Below, piece by piece: positions 5,882 to 14,047 of a DNA stretch of 14,083 nt. The notes below the pieces were generated by a model, which saw nothing but the letters and a program-made list of their open reading frames with translations, made no database searches and had not been told where the DNA came from. The stretch lies in assembly GCA_002421995.1 (NCBI GenBank), contig DISP01000128.1, forward strand, positions 1 through 14,083, given 5' to 3'. The first letter of the stretch is position 1; each line of letters opens with the position of its first letter. A program made the translations under genes and the position numbers. This DNA comes from Bacteroidales bacterium UBA6207. Its GTDB lineage: Bacteria > Bacteroidota > Bacteroidia > Bacteroidales > F082.

Positions 5882-7579
5882 TTACTTAAGCATCTCAAGT
5901 GCTTCATCAGCTGTGTGTTGCCTTATATCAATTGTCAACACACGTTCAGCTGCAAAATGTGTCAGCATAGCCGGCACAAGATTCTTTCGAACAACCCAAA
6001 TCATCCGCATATGTTCTTTGGTCAGCAAGAGGCTCACTGCATCATACCAACCAATGCCTTCGAGCTCCATAGGTCCCAGCTCATCCACCACAAGCCAGCA
6101 ATCAGAATTAGGGGAGCTGTTCGTCAACAGTGCCGAACCGGCAGCAAAGGCCTCGGGGTTGAAGCTGAACCTGCGGAAACCCACCCAGCCATCAACAGTG
6201 CCGGTGCGCGCCAGTGGAAGTTTTGTTCCTGAGGGAAAAAGATGCAGGTCATAGCCGGTTTGAATGTCATTCTCAAATCGGGCTCTGGCAAGAAATCCCT
6301 TTGCAGCAATGTTGTTTTGTTGCATTAAATCAAGCAGTTGTGACAAAAATGTTGTTTTTCCCTGATGTACTTCACCGGTGATAATCACAACATTAAAGGC
6401 TTGGTTCTCTTTCAAAAATTGTTTCAGCAGCTGCTCCGAGCGTCCGAGCACCTGCCATAAAAGCTGCTGTGGATTGCGCAACAGGTCTTTCCATTTGGGC
6501 AATTCCCCTATCAGCGCCGGAAGTGCCGAAAAAGCCAGCGATGTTGCACCATACAACCTGCTCAGTCCGTGACGCTGCAAAACAGCTTTCAACACGGGAT
6601 TGCGCAGCTCGGCTGCCAGAGCAGTGAAGGAAAAAATCAACAAAACAGCCCTGAAAACCATTTCGGCGCCCAGCCACAACCCTTTGAGCGAAAATTCAAA
6701 ATCCTGGTTTGCACTTTCGAGCAGAAGCGAAGCAACAAGGGTTATAAGCAGAAATTGAAGCCACACCGCCGGCTTCAGCAATCTGCGGACCGCCTGTCTG
6801 TACCTCAACGCAATCCAAACAATGAAGACAAATCCGGCCGGAAGGGCCAAAATATACAGCCTGAAGTTCAACGCAAGCAAAACGCCTGCTGCTGACAGCA
6901 AAAGCACGGGGAGAAGCATAAGCTGCGCCTGCAGGTTTTTTTGCCCTCCGGCAAAACCGGCATCTTTTGCGAGATCAATGCTTTTTGTTTCAACACCTCC
7001 GTTTTTAAGGTAGCTTTTTCCAATAAAACTACCGGCGAGCGCAGCCACCATGCCTAATAGCAGGTAGATGACTACAATGACGTAGAACAACTCAACAAGA
7101 CTAAGGGCCTTGATACCGGAAATTTTGATCAGATAGGCATAAAACGATTCTGCAATTTCGATCAGGTTGAACCCGTAGAGGACAAAAAGATTGAGAAGCT
7201 TCTGTGCCAGTGCCCACAACACTGCCAATCCGCCGGCTAACGATATGGCAATCAGGTTTCTTCCAAAAATCAAAAGCACAAGCTCCATGATCATTGCTTC
7301 GGTGGTGATACCGATCATCGGACCGAAAACCAATGCACTTGGCGAGATTGACTTCATGAGCGCACACACCAACCCTGCCCTGATGATCAGGCCACGCAGA
7401 GGCCAAAGCCGGATAAATGCCGCCAATAACAACACACTCGCAGCCGATAGCAACATGCCCGCAAATGGCAGACGCAAATTATGCAGAAAACTACCAACAA
7501 TGATTTCGAACGAAGCCCAACTGCTGCCCACGACAGCTGCTTTGAGCCATACCTCACCATAAACAGACTTGCCAGTCAT
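5882..7579 (-). CDS. Multi-pass membrane protein fused to THEP1-type NTPase; ECF-transporter-like
   Basis: A 565-residue protein from the ATG at 7579 (a TTG two codons upstream is less likely). Residues about 10-190 hold five or six hydrophobic helices with short loops, resembling an ECF substrate-binding S component (VGSFLHNLRLPFAGMLLSAAS, ISPSALVFGPMIGITTEAM). After a polar linker (190-215), residues 218-360 have further helices and an amphipathic stretch (LQRHGLSRLYGA, then LPALIGELPKWKDLLRNP) resembling the coupling region of EcfT/CbiQ, although a clear Ala-Arg-Gly motif is missing. Residues 396-565 are a P-loop NTPase of the THEP1 family: Walker A GEVHQGKTT (402-410), and Walker B CWLVVDELGPMEL (494-506) with Asp499 and Glu500. 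The NTPase part is firm; the S-like and T-like assignments are inference. It follows the lamin-tail gene by 10 bases and is probably cotranscribed. The transported compound is unknown. Confidence 0.75.
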   Translation of the reverse strand: MTGKSVYGEVWLKAAVVGSSWASFEIIVGSFLHNLRLPFAGMLLSAASVLLLAAFIRLWPLRGLIIRAGLVCALMKSISPSALVFGPMIGITTEAMIMELVLLIFGRNLIAISLAGGLAVLWALAQKLLNLFVLYGFNLIEIAESFYAYLIKISGIKALSLVELFYVIVVIYLLLGMVAALAGSFIGKSYLKNGGVETKSIDLAKDAGFAGGQKNLQAQLMLLPVLLLSAAGVLLALNFRLYILALPAGFVFIVWIALRYRQAVRRLLKPAVWLQFLLITLVASLLLESANQDFEFSLKGLWLGAEMVFRAVLLIFSFTALAAELRNPVLKAVLQRHGLSRLYGATSLAFSALPALIGELPKWKDLLRNPQQLLWQVLGRSEQLLKQFLKENQAFNVVIITGEVHQGKTTFLSQLLDLMQQNNIAAKGFLARARFENDIQTGYDLHLFPSGTKLPLARTGTVDGWVGFRRFSFNPEAFAAGSALLTNSSPNSDCWLVVDELGPMELEGIGWYDAVSLLLTKEHMRMIWVVRKNLVPAMLTHFAAERVLTIDIRQHTADEALEMLK

Positions 7580-7589
7580 AGCCAAAACG

Positions 7590-10178
7590 TTAGCGTGTGG
7601 CCACTACAACAGGTTTTTTAAACCGACTGACTTTGCCTTCGAGGTTGAAAATTTCGGCATAAACAACATAAATCCCGGTTGGAACTTTGTTGCCGTCTTC
7701 ATCCATTCCATTCCAGCTCACGGCGCCTGAAGGACTCACCAATTCGCTTTTCACTAAATGGCGCACAGGCTGTCCGCTGCTGCTATAAATATGAATATTC
7801 ATTGTATAACCAGCTTCGCTGAACGACCAGCGCAAACTTGTCACATCATTATAACCGTCGCCATCGGGTGAAAAAACCTCCGGATCAATCAGTATTTCCT
7901 CCTCGATGGCAATGTCGTCAACATGTGCTGAATTCTTATAGCCCGGGCTGGCAAAACCGGTGGTTTGCGAAGCTGATTGCCAGTTTTTGACATCGTCCGA
8001 GGAGCGGTCGAATGAGATGCGTTCGAGCGAAACACCTGCCACATAATTCAACAGCGGGTTGTGTTGGTCTTCGGTGTAGGACATCACATCAATGATTGAT
8101 CCCAAACGTGATTTCAGCAAGACCGTACCGTTCTCGTTGCTATAGGTAGGCAGCGATTCCATCACAACAAAGGTATTGACAGCGGCATCAGCATAAAAGT
8201 CGGTGACTCCTGTTTTTGAAGTGCTAAGCAGGGCGTAGGCACCAGGTTGCAACAGTCTGGTTGCGGTTGTGATAATTTTTAGGGTTGTGTCGGGAGGGTT
8301 GGGTATGGTCTGGCGCACACTGCCAAGACGCAGGTCTTCGAGGTTTATCAGCTTCTCCGAACGGTTAAATATCTCCACAAAGTCAACACCACCCGTGAAA
8401 GGATGAAACAACACTTCGTTGATGACAACATCCTGTGATTCAGGAACTTCAGGCACTCCAAACTCCACAACTGTTCCGGCAGCCACAGCTCTTCCGGCAC
8501 AATTTGTAAGCGACTCAGACAATTGCAGGGTGTAGAGGACGCCTTCCTGAAACTGCTGGCCAAAGCTCAGCTCTACGAAGGCCGGATCGGCCGGATTACC
8601 AAATGCCGAAGCCGGGTTGAGCGATCCGGGCATGAGCACATAATTGGTAGTTGAAGTTAATGCATTGGTTTCCATCTGTTGATCGAACCACAGTTGCAGA
8701 ACGTTGTTCGACAAGAGTTTGATGCTGGCAATGTCCGGCGAACTGCCATCGGGCGAGTCAATACTGTTTTTGCGTCCGGGAGTGCCTCCCGAAACATCGG
8801 TCGAAGCCGACCAGTTGGAAACGCCACCGCAGGGATTGGCGGGGTCTTTTTGTTCGAGCGTCCAGCCTCCTTCGGCCTTTTTGCTGTCGCCATACCAGGC
8901 ATCAGTATATGAAACCGTTGATAGTTCATTTCCTTGCGCGTTTAAAAGTGTAACAACAGCCCCACTATTGGCCAGCTGAAAACTGCTGAATCCGTAAGTT
9001 GAACCAAAAGCTTGCAAGGCAGAAACAGCATCTTCATGGGTCAGCAAAAGGTAACCATTGGGTTCGATCTGGATGTTGCTGATTGTTTTATCAGTAGAAC
9101 CAATCCGCAAGACAGATCCATCGAGATTGATATAGGTGGAGGTAGTGTTGTACAACTCGATGAACTCAAATTCAGGAAGCCCCACAACCGGCGAAGGATC
9201 GGCCATCATTTCGTTTATCACAATGTCGTTTCTTTGTGTCACATAATAGCTCACATTGGTGCTTGATTCTGACAGGATATTTCCGCTAATATCGCTGATA
9301 TTACTGACGTTCAGGTTGTATGTTTTACCGTTTTCGAGCGGGTTGGCCCACTGCAAAACTACCTGTGCAGCTGTGAGGCCCTGCGTGAGCTGTGCCGGAT
9401 GGCCTAATCCCTGATCAAGTGAATAGTTGTTTGCATTGGTGAGACTTTGTGCTTCAATAGCCTCGCTGAATGTTACGGCAATGGTATAAGGGTCGTTTGC
9501 CAACGCACTCACGAGCTGCGGAGGTTCAGTATCAACAACTTCAGCTCCGATATATACGTCATCATAATACATTTTGGTGCTGTTGCTCACGGTATATTGG
9601 CCGAAGAAACCAAAAAATCCACCCGCTTGCATGCTGTTGTCGCTGCCGGAGGCTTCGAGTGTATAGATTCCTGTCCCGGCGGCATCAGTGAATATTTTCC
9701 AGTCGCCGTTTATTTTTCTGACCACCTTAACATAAACAGCAAAAGATGAGGCGAGTGCAGCTTCGGTGCCGCGGCAAATGCTCGTTATACTTGCCCCCTC
9801 CTGCTTGAAAAGCTCAATGGCATCGCTGCTGCCGGCTTCGCCAAAGCGAAGAAAATATCCGTTCAGAGCTCCGCTCAAATCGGCCTGGTTGCTGCTCAGA
9901 TACACATTGCTGAAGTTGCTGCCCGAAGGCGAAAAAGCCAGTTTTATCCAAAAACGCCATTCGAGATTTCCTCCCTGAAAAGTGTAAGGCGTTGTGAGCC
10001 ATGATTTCCCTGCTTCGGTGGCATTAAGTTGTAATTGGCTGGAAGTGTTCACTATATACAATGAACTTGTTCCTGTCCATTCCGGATTGTTGGTAAAATC
10101 CCCGTCGGTGAAACCATCTGTCAGTTGCGCCGAGGCAAACAGGGGAAGAAAAATTAAAAGAGAAATGATGCGCTTCAT
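7590..10178 (-). CDS. Secreted lamin-tail-domain protein, probable T9SS cargo
   Basis: An 862-residue protein. The frame is open for a further 162 codons upstream, but that stretch is the antisense of asd. The ATG at 10178 gives a textbook signal peptide (MKRIISLLIFLPLFASAQ). In order: a laminin-G-like beta domain (about 20-215); an SbsA-type Ig-like domain (216-312, DTEPPQLVSA... to DISGNIL); a lamin-tail domain (about 317-470, INEMMADPSP...EFIELYN); a second Ig-like domain (about 482-575); a second lamin-tail domain (583-750, INEVLFHPF...VEIFN); and a FlgD/CHU_C-like C-terminal domain (762-862) opening with VFSPDGDGYND. That last domain is typical of proteins exported by the type IX system and linked to the cell surface. 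The role is probably adhesion or a surface structure; no catalytic residues were seen. The gene is divergent from asd, and the next gene starts 10 bases after its stop codon. Two weak -7-like boxes lie upstream on the minus strand (TACATTTT, TACATTTA). Confidence 0.88.
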   Translation of the reverse strand: MKRIISLLIFLPLFASAQLTDGFTDGDFTNNPEWTGTSSLYIVNTSSQLQLNATEAGKSWLTTPYTFQGGNLEWRFWIKLAFSPSGSNFSNVYLSSNQADLSGALNGYFLRFGEAGSSDAIELFKQEGASITSICRGTEAALASSFAVYVKVVRKINGDWKIFTDAAGTGIYTLEASGSDNSMQAGGFFGFFGQYTVSNSTKMYYDDVYIGAEVVDTEPPQLVSALANDPYTIAVTFSEAIEAQSLTNANNYSLDQGLGHPAQLTQGLTAAQVVLQWANPLENGKTYNLNVSNISDISGNILSESSTNVSYYVTQRNDIVINEMMADPSPVVGLPEFEFIELYNTTSTYINLDGSVLRIGSTDKTISNIQIEPNGYLLLTHEDAVSALQAFGSTYGFSSFQLANSGAVVTLLNAQGNELSTVSYTDAWYGDSKKAEGGWTLEQKDPANPCGGVSNWSASTDVSGGTPGRKNSIDSPDGSSPDIASIKLLSNNVLQLWFDQQMETNALTSTTNYVLMPGSLNPASAFGNPADPAFVELSFGQQFQEGVLYTLQLSESLTNCAGRAVAAGTVVEFGVPEVPESQDVVINEVLFHPFTGGVDFVEIFNRSEKLINLEDLRLGSVRQTIPNPPDTTLKIITTATRLLQPGAYALLSTSKTGVTDFYADAAVNTFVVMESLPTYSNENGTVLLKSRLGSIIDVMSYTEDQHNPLLNYVAGVSLERISFDRSSDDVKNWQSASQTTGFASPGYKNSAHVDDIAIEEEILIDPEVFSPDGDGYNDVTSLRWSFSEAGYTMNIHIYSSSGQPVRHLVKSELVSPSGAVSWNGMDEDGNKVPTGIYVVYAEIFNLEGKVSRFKKPVVVATR

Positions 10179-10185
10179 TATTTTA

Positions 10186-10193
10186 TATTTTTG
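10186..10193 (+). promoter_or_regulatory. Candidate -7 box for the asd-ribF operon
   Basis: TATTTTTG fits TAnnTTTG exactly and lies about 52 bases before the asd ATG at 10246. No TTG is seen at the usual -33 distance, so this is a partial promoter. It sits only 8 bases from the start codon of the divergent lamin-tail gene. Confidence 0.4.
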
Positions 10194-10245
10194 CAGCCGC
10201 GTTGAAAATGTAAATGTAGAAAAAAATCCATTAGCAGCATTCGTC

Positions 10246-11244
10246 ATGAAAATTGCCATTGTTGGAGCCACCGGCCTCGTAGGAAGGATGATGCTCAGGG
10301 TGTTGGAAGAGCAAGACTTTCCTGTTGAAGCCATCATTCCTGTGGCATCGGCAGCATCTGTTGGAAAAACTATTGTTTTTCGGTCGAAGGAATACAGCGT
10401 TGTTGATGCCGAAACAGCCATCAGTATGAAACCGGCCCTGGCGCTGTTTTCTGCCGGCGGAGCTGCTTCGCTTGCCTTGGCTCCATTGTTTGCAAATGCC
10501 GGCATCACGGTCATTGACAACAGCTCGGCCTGGCGCAAAGACACCGCCGTGCCCCTTGTTGTACCGGAGGTGAATGGTGCTTCCATAGGCGTAGATAACA
10601 AAATCATTGCCAATCCCAACTGCTCAACCATACAAATGGTGGCTGCGTTGGCTCCGCTCCACAAAGCTTACAGCATTAAACGGCTTGTGATTTCGACCTA
10701 TCAATCTGTCACAGGCAGCGGTATCAAGGGTGTGAACCAACTCGAGGCTGAACAAAAAGGGCAAAAAAGTGCCAAACCTGCTTATCCGCATCAGATTCAT
10801 ATGAACCTGATTCCGCATGGCGGCGACTTTGGCAGCAATGCTTATACAAGCGAAGAAGAAAAACTGGTTTTCGAAACGCGTAAGATCATGTCTGCACCGC
10901 AGATTGCCATCACTGCCACAGTGGTAAGGGTGCCTGTAACAGGCGGACACAGTATGGCGGTGAACATCGAATTTGAAAAGGCTTTTGATGTGGACGACGC
11001 CCGTAAACTGCTTCAGCAAACACCAGGCATCGTTGTGCAGGACGATCCTGCGGTATTTTTGTACCCCATGCCCAAAGATGCGCAAGACAAGGACGAGGTG
11101 TTTGTTGGGCGAATTCGCCGCGACGAAAGCATTGCCAACGGACTGAATATATGGGTGGTAGCCGACAATCTGCGCAAAGGGGCAGCTACCAACGCAGTGC
11201 AGATAGCCCAATGGTTGTTAAAAAATGACTTGCTGAAACAGTGA
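10246..11244 (+). CDS. asd: Aspartate-semialdehyde dehydrogenase
   Basis: Converts L-4-aspartyl phosphate to L-aspartate 4-semialdehyde with NADPH, the branch-point step to lysine/diaminopimelate, threonine and methionine; cytoplasmic. The 332-residue length is normal for the family. The N-terminus is a Rossmann nucleotide-binding loop (IVGATGLVG, 5-13). IANPNCSTIQ carries the catalytic Cys126, TYQSVTGSG (151-159) contains the substrate-contacting Gln153, and VTGGHSMAV carries the active-site His235. The ATG at 10246 begins exactly at the Rossmann strand; the frame stays open to 9994 upstream, but that part covers the divergent gene and resembles nothing. The stop codon overlaps the ribF start by four bases (GTGA), so the two genes are translationally coupled. 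No lysC or dap gene is in the window. Confidence 0.97.
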   Translation: MKIAIVGATGLVGRMMLRVLEEQDFPVEAIIPVASAASVGKTIVFRSKEYSVVDAETAISMKPALALFSAGGAASLALAPLFANAGITVIDNSSAWRKDTAVPLVVPEVNGASIGVDNKIIANPNCSTIQMVAALAPLHKAYSIKRLVISTYQSVTGSGIKGVNQLEAEQKGQKSAKPAYPHQIHMNLIPHGGDFGSNAYTSEEEKLVFETRKIMSAPQIAITATVVRVPVTGGHSMAVNIEFEKAFDVDDARKLLQQTPGIVVQDDPAVFLYPMPKDAQDKDEVFVGRIRRDESIANGLNIWVVADNLRKGAATNAVQIAQWLLKNDLLKQ

Positions 11245-12179
11245 AAATCTACCGCAACATCAACGACTATAAACCGGTCAAAAATGCCATCGTCACGATA
11301 GGCACTTTTGACGGCGTGCACCTGGGGCATCAGGCAATCTTCAAAAAAATGACAGCCGAAGCCAAAGCCATTGGTGGCGAAACAGTGGTGGTTACCTTCC
11401 ATCCTCATCCCCGACTGGTGCTTAACATTGACAGCAGCAGCCTGCGTTTTATCACCACACAGGAAAAAAAGATGGAAATTCTCGAAAAAACCGGCATTGA
11501 TAATGTGGTGATTATCGAATTCACAAGAGAATTTTCGCGTACCAGCAGTGAGCAGTTTATAAAGAATTACATTGTTGACAAAATCAAACCGGCAAAGCTG
11601 GTGATTGGTTATGACCACCATTTTGGCAAAAACAGAATGGGCGACTTCAAACTGCTGTATGATCTTAGCAACCGCTACAATTTCAAGGTGGAACGTGTTG
11701 CTGCACAGGATGTTGAAAATATTGCAGTGAGCTCCACCAAAATCAGGAAGGCACTCGAAGCAGGCGATGTGAAAAAAGCAAACCGCTTGTTAGGCTATGA
11801 ATACAGCCTTTGCGGCGAAGTGATCCATGGCAACGAACTGGGAAGAACGATTGGTTTTCCCACCGCCAATCTCAACATCCCCGATGCCTTTAAAGTGATT
11901 GCTGTTTGTGGTGTATATGCCTGTCATATAAAGCATAAAGGAGTGATTTACAACGGTATGGGAAATATTGGCTACAGACCGACTGTTTCGGGCAACAGCC
12001 AGCTCACCACAGAAGTACACCTTTTCGATTTCGACCAGATGATCTATGGCGAAGAAATCTGTGTGAACTTCGTGGACCGCATCAGGAGCGAAATCCGTTT
12101 CGAAAACATGGAGGCACTTCAACAACAACTCGTTAAAGACAAAGTGGCTGCCATAGAAATTCTTAACAGGCCTGAGTAG
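11241..12179 (+). CDS. ribF: Bifunctional riboflavin kinase / FAD synthetase
   Basis: Phosphorylates riboflavin to FMN, then adenylylates FMN to FAD; cytoplasmic. The 312-residue length is typical. The N-terminal half is the adenylyltransferase domain, with GTFDGVHLGH (21-30) carrying the HxGH motif (His27, His30) and SSTKIR (164-169), the second nucleotide-binding motif. The C-terminal half is the riboflavin kinase barrel, with GRTIGFPTANL (201-211) and GVYACHIKHKGVIYNGMGNIGYRPTV. Translation starts at GTG 11241, inside the asd stop codon (GTGA overlap), and it begins with the expected MKIYRNINDY strand. Pairing with asd has no obvious metabolic logic, so the two probably share only transcription. 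No FMN riboswitch was seen upstream. Confidence 0.96.
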   Translation: MKIYRNINDYKPVKNAIVTIGTFDGVHLGHQAIFKKMTAEAKAIGGETVVVTFHPHPRLVLNIDSSSLRFITTQEKKMEILEKTGIDNVVIIEFTREFSRTSSEQFIKNYIVDKIKPAKLVIGYDHHFGKNRMGDFKLLYDLSNRYNFKVERVAAQDVENIAVSSTKIRKALEAGDVKKANRLLGYEYSLCGEVIHGNELGRTIGFPTANLNIPDAFKVIAVCGVYACHIKHKGVIYNGMGNIGYRPTVSGNSQLTTEVHLFDFDQMIYGEEICVNFVDRIRSEIRFENMEALQQQLVKDKVAAIEILNRPE

Positions 12180-12206
12180 TCAGAACAGCTGATTTTAAAA
12201 AAATGT

Positions 12207-12214
12207 TACCTTTG
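12207..12214 (+). promoter_or_regulatory. Candidate -7 box for the C69 peptidase gene
   Basis: TACCTTTG matches TAnnTTTG exactly and is 38 bases before the ATG at 12253. No clear -33 TTG is present. Transcription would begin near 12219, downstream of the in-frame GTG at 12214, which supports the ATG at 12253 as the real start. Confidence 0.45.
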
Positions 12215-12252
12215 TGACCTTATCAAAGGTTAAACATTTATTCTGCTTATCT

Positions 12253-14022
12253 ATGAAAAATTTCTTTCTGCTTGTAGCGGTGTTGCTGGCAGGCATGCTG
12301 ATGCCACTGAGCAACAAAGCTTGCACCAATTACCTTGTTACCAAAGGAGCTTCGACCGATGGCTCAACAATGATCACCTATGCAGCTGATTCGCATGTGC
12401 TGTATGGCGAACTGTATCACTGGTCGGCAGGCGAATACGCTCCCGGCACACTCGTTGATGTGTATGAGTGGGACACAGGCAAATTTCTTGGAAAAATCAA
12501 TCAGGCACCGCGTATCTACAATGTTGTAGGAAATATGAACGAGTTTCAGGTTGCTATCGGTGAAACTACTTTTGGTGGCCGCCCCGAACTCGTTGACACA
12601 ACAGGTATTGTTGATTATGGCAGCCTGATCTACCTGACGCTTCAGCGCGCCACTTCGGCCCGTGATGCCATCCGCATCATGGCACAGCTTGTGCAGGAAA
12701 ACGGCTATTACAGCTCCGGCGAGTCGTTTAGCATTGCTGATAAGAACGAGGTGTGGATTCTCGAAATGATCGGGAAAGGAACACAAATGAAAACAGACAA
12801 AAAAAACAAAAAAACTTTCAATGCCAACAAAGGTGCGGTATGGGTTGCGCTGCGCATTCCTGATGGTTATGTGAGCGGACATGCCAACCAGGCACGTATC
12901 CAGACTTTCCCCATTGCCGATGGTATTAAATCAATCACATCCAAGGAGATGAATAAAATTTTCGACCCTGCTGTTGAGGTGGTTTATACCGACGACGCGA
13001 TCAGTTTCGCACGCAGCAAAGGCTGGTATGTGGGCGAAGACAAAGAATTTTCGTTTTCCGACACCTATGCACCGGTTGACTTTGGTGGCGCACGCTTTTG
13101 CGACATCCGTGTCTGGACCATGTTTAACAAAGTAAGCAATGGAATGGATCAATATTGGGATTATGTGAAAGGCAATATCAAACACGAAGAAAAGTTTGCC
13201 GACGGAAGACCCAATCCCAACAAATATGCTACCAACCGCATGCCTTTATGGGTGAAGCCGGAGAAAAAAATCTCTGTCCATGATATGATGATGTTTATGC
13301 GTGATTACCTCCAGAACACCGAACTCGACATGAGTAAGGACTTTGGAGCCGGCCCGCACCAAATGCCATATCGCTGGCGTCCGCTCACCTGGAAGGTGGA
13401 TGGTGTGAGTTATGTGAACGAAAGAGCAACTGCCACCCAACAGACAGGTTTCTCCTTTGTGGCACAATCACGCTCATGGCTTCCCGACGCAGTTGGCGGC
13501 ATCATCTGGTGGGGTGTTGACGATGCCAACGCCTCGGTTTATATGCCGCTCTACACCAGCATGACAAGCAGCCCAAAAAACATTGAACGCGGAAATGGCG
13601 CCATGATGAGATGGTCGGAAACTTCGCTTTTCTGGATAACCAATATGGTTTCGAACCTGAGTTATACACGCTATAATATGATTCAGTCCGACGTGGAAAA
13701 GGTGCGCGACGGCCTCGAAAAAATGTTTATCGAGCGCACAGCTGCCACCGATGATGCTGCTATGAAACTCTACAGGCAAAATCCTGCTTCGGCCGTGGCT
13801 TTCCTCACCGACTACAGCACCGATCAGGTTTCGCGCACTTTCAATGCCTACAAGGAGTTGTATCAGGAAATGTTTATGAAATATATGGATGGAAATGTGA
13901 AAACACGCAATCCTGGTCATCAAAATCCCAATGTTAAACAACCCGGCTACAGCGAACAGTTCTTGCGTAAAGTTGCCGAAGAAACTGGTGATAAGCTTAA
14001 AATGAGCGGCGAAGGCCATTGA
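12253..14022 (+). CDS. C69-family (PepD-like) peptidase, secreted
   Basis: Members of peptidase family C69 are N-terminal-nucleophile hydrolases, mostly dipeptidases, that use a Cys exposed after removal of the leader. This protein has 589 residues from the ATG at 12253. Residues 1-23 are a signal peptide (MKNFFLLVAVLLAGMLMPLS...). Cleavage after Ala23 would expose Cys24 in CTNYLVTKGASTDGSTMITY, the family's N-terminal signature with the following STDGS turn. Other conserved-looking stretches are VGNMNEFQVAIGETTFGG, a SGESFSIADKNEVWILEMIGKG segment and a long C-terminal region (AQSRSWLPDAVGGIIWWGVDDA). It probably acts in the periplasm or at the surface on small peptides. An in-frame GTG at 12214 lies in the likely promoter, so the start is at 12253. 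The residues before Cys24 (LSNKA) do not make a good lipobox, which favours a catalytic rather than lipidated Cys. Likely its own transcript, ending at a strong terminator. Confidence 0.9.
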   Translation: MKNFFLLVAVLLAGMLMPLSNKACTNYLVTKGASTDGSTMITYAADSHVLYGELYHWSAGEYAPGTLVDVYEWDTGKFLGKINQAPRIYNVVGNMNEFQVAIGETTFGGRPELVDTTGIVDYGSLIYLTLQRATSARDAIRIMAQLVQENGYYSSGESFSIADKNEVWILEMIGKGTQMKTDKKNKKTFNANKGAVWVALRIPDGYVSGHANQARIQTFPIADGIKSITSKEMNKIFDPAVEVVYTDDAISFARSKGWYVGEDKEFSFSDTYAPVDFGGARFCDIRVWTMFNKVSNGMDQYWDYVKGNIKHEEKFADGRPNPNKYATNRMPLWVKPEKKISVHDMMMFMRDYLQNTELDMSKDFGAGPHQMPYRWRPLTWKVDGVSYVNERATATQQTGFSFVAQSRSWLPDAVGGIIWWGVDDANASVYMPLYTSMTSSPKNIERGNGAMMRWSETSLFWITNMVSNLSYTRYNMIQSDVEKVRDGLEKMFIERTAATDDAAMKLYRQNPASAVAFLTDYSTDQVSRTFNAYKELYQEMFMKYMDGNVKTRNPGHQNPNVKQPGYSEQFLRKVAEETGDKLKMSGEGH

Positions 14023-14047
14023 TCTTCAGACGAAAGAATGATATAAT

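Noticed and set aside
9994..10245. 84-codon N-terminal extension of asd
   Set aside because: It overlaps the divergent gene and its promoter, and the Rossmann strand of Asd begins exactly at the ATG at 10246.
10179..10664. 162-codon N-terminal extension of the lamin-tail protein
   Set aside because: It is antisense to the first half of asd, has no family resemblance, and places a perfect signal peptide internally; the ATG at 10178 is the true start.
11013..11621. 202-residue minus-strand frame across the asd-ribF junction
   Set aside because: It is antisense to two strongly supported housekeeping genes and has no motif or promoter of its own.
12214..12252. Upstream GTG start for the C69 peptidase
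   Set aside because: The GTG is the last base of the likely -7 box and would put 13 polar residues in front of a clean signal peptide.
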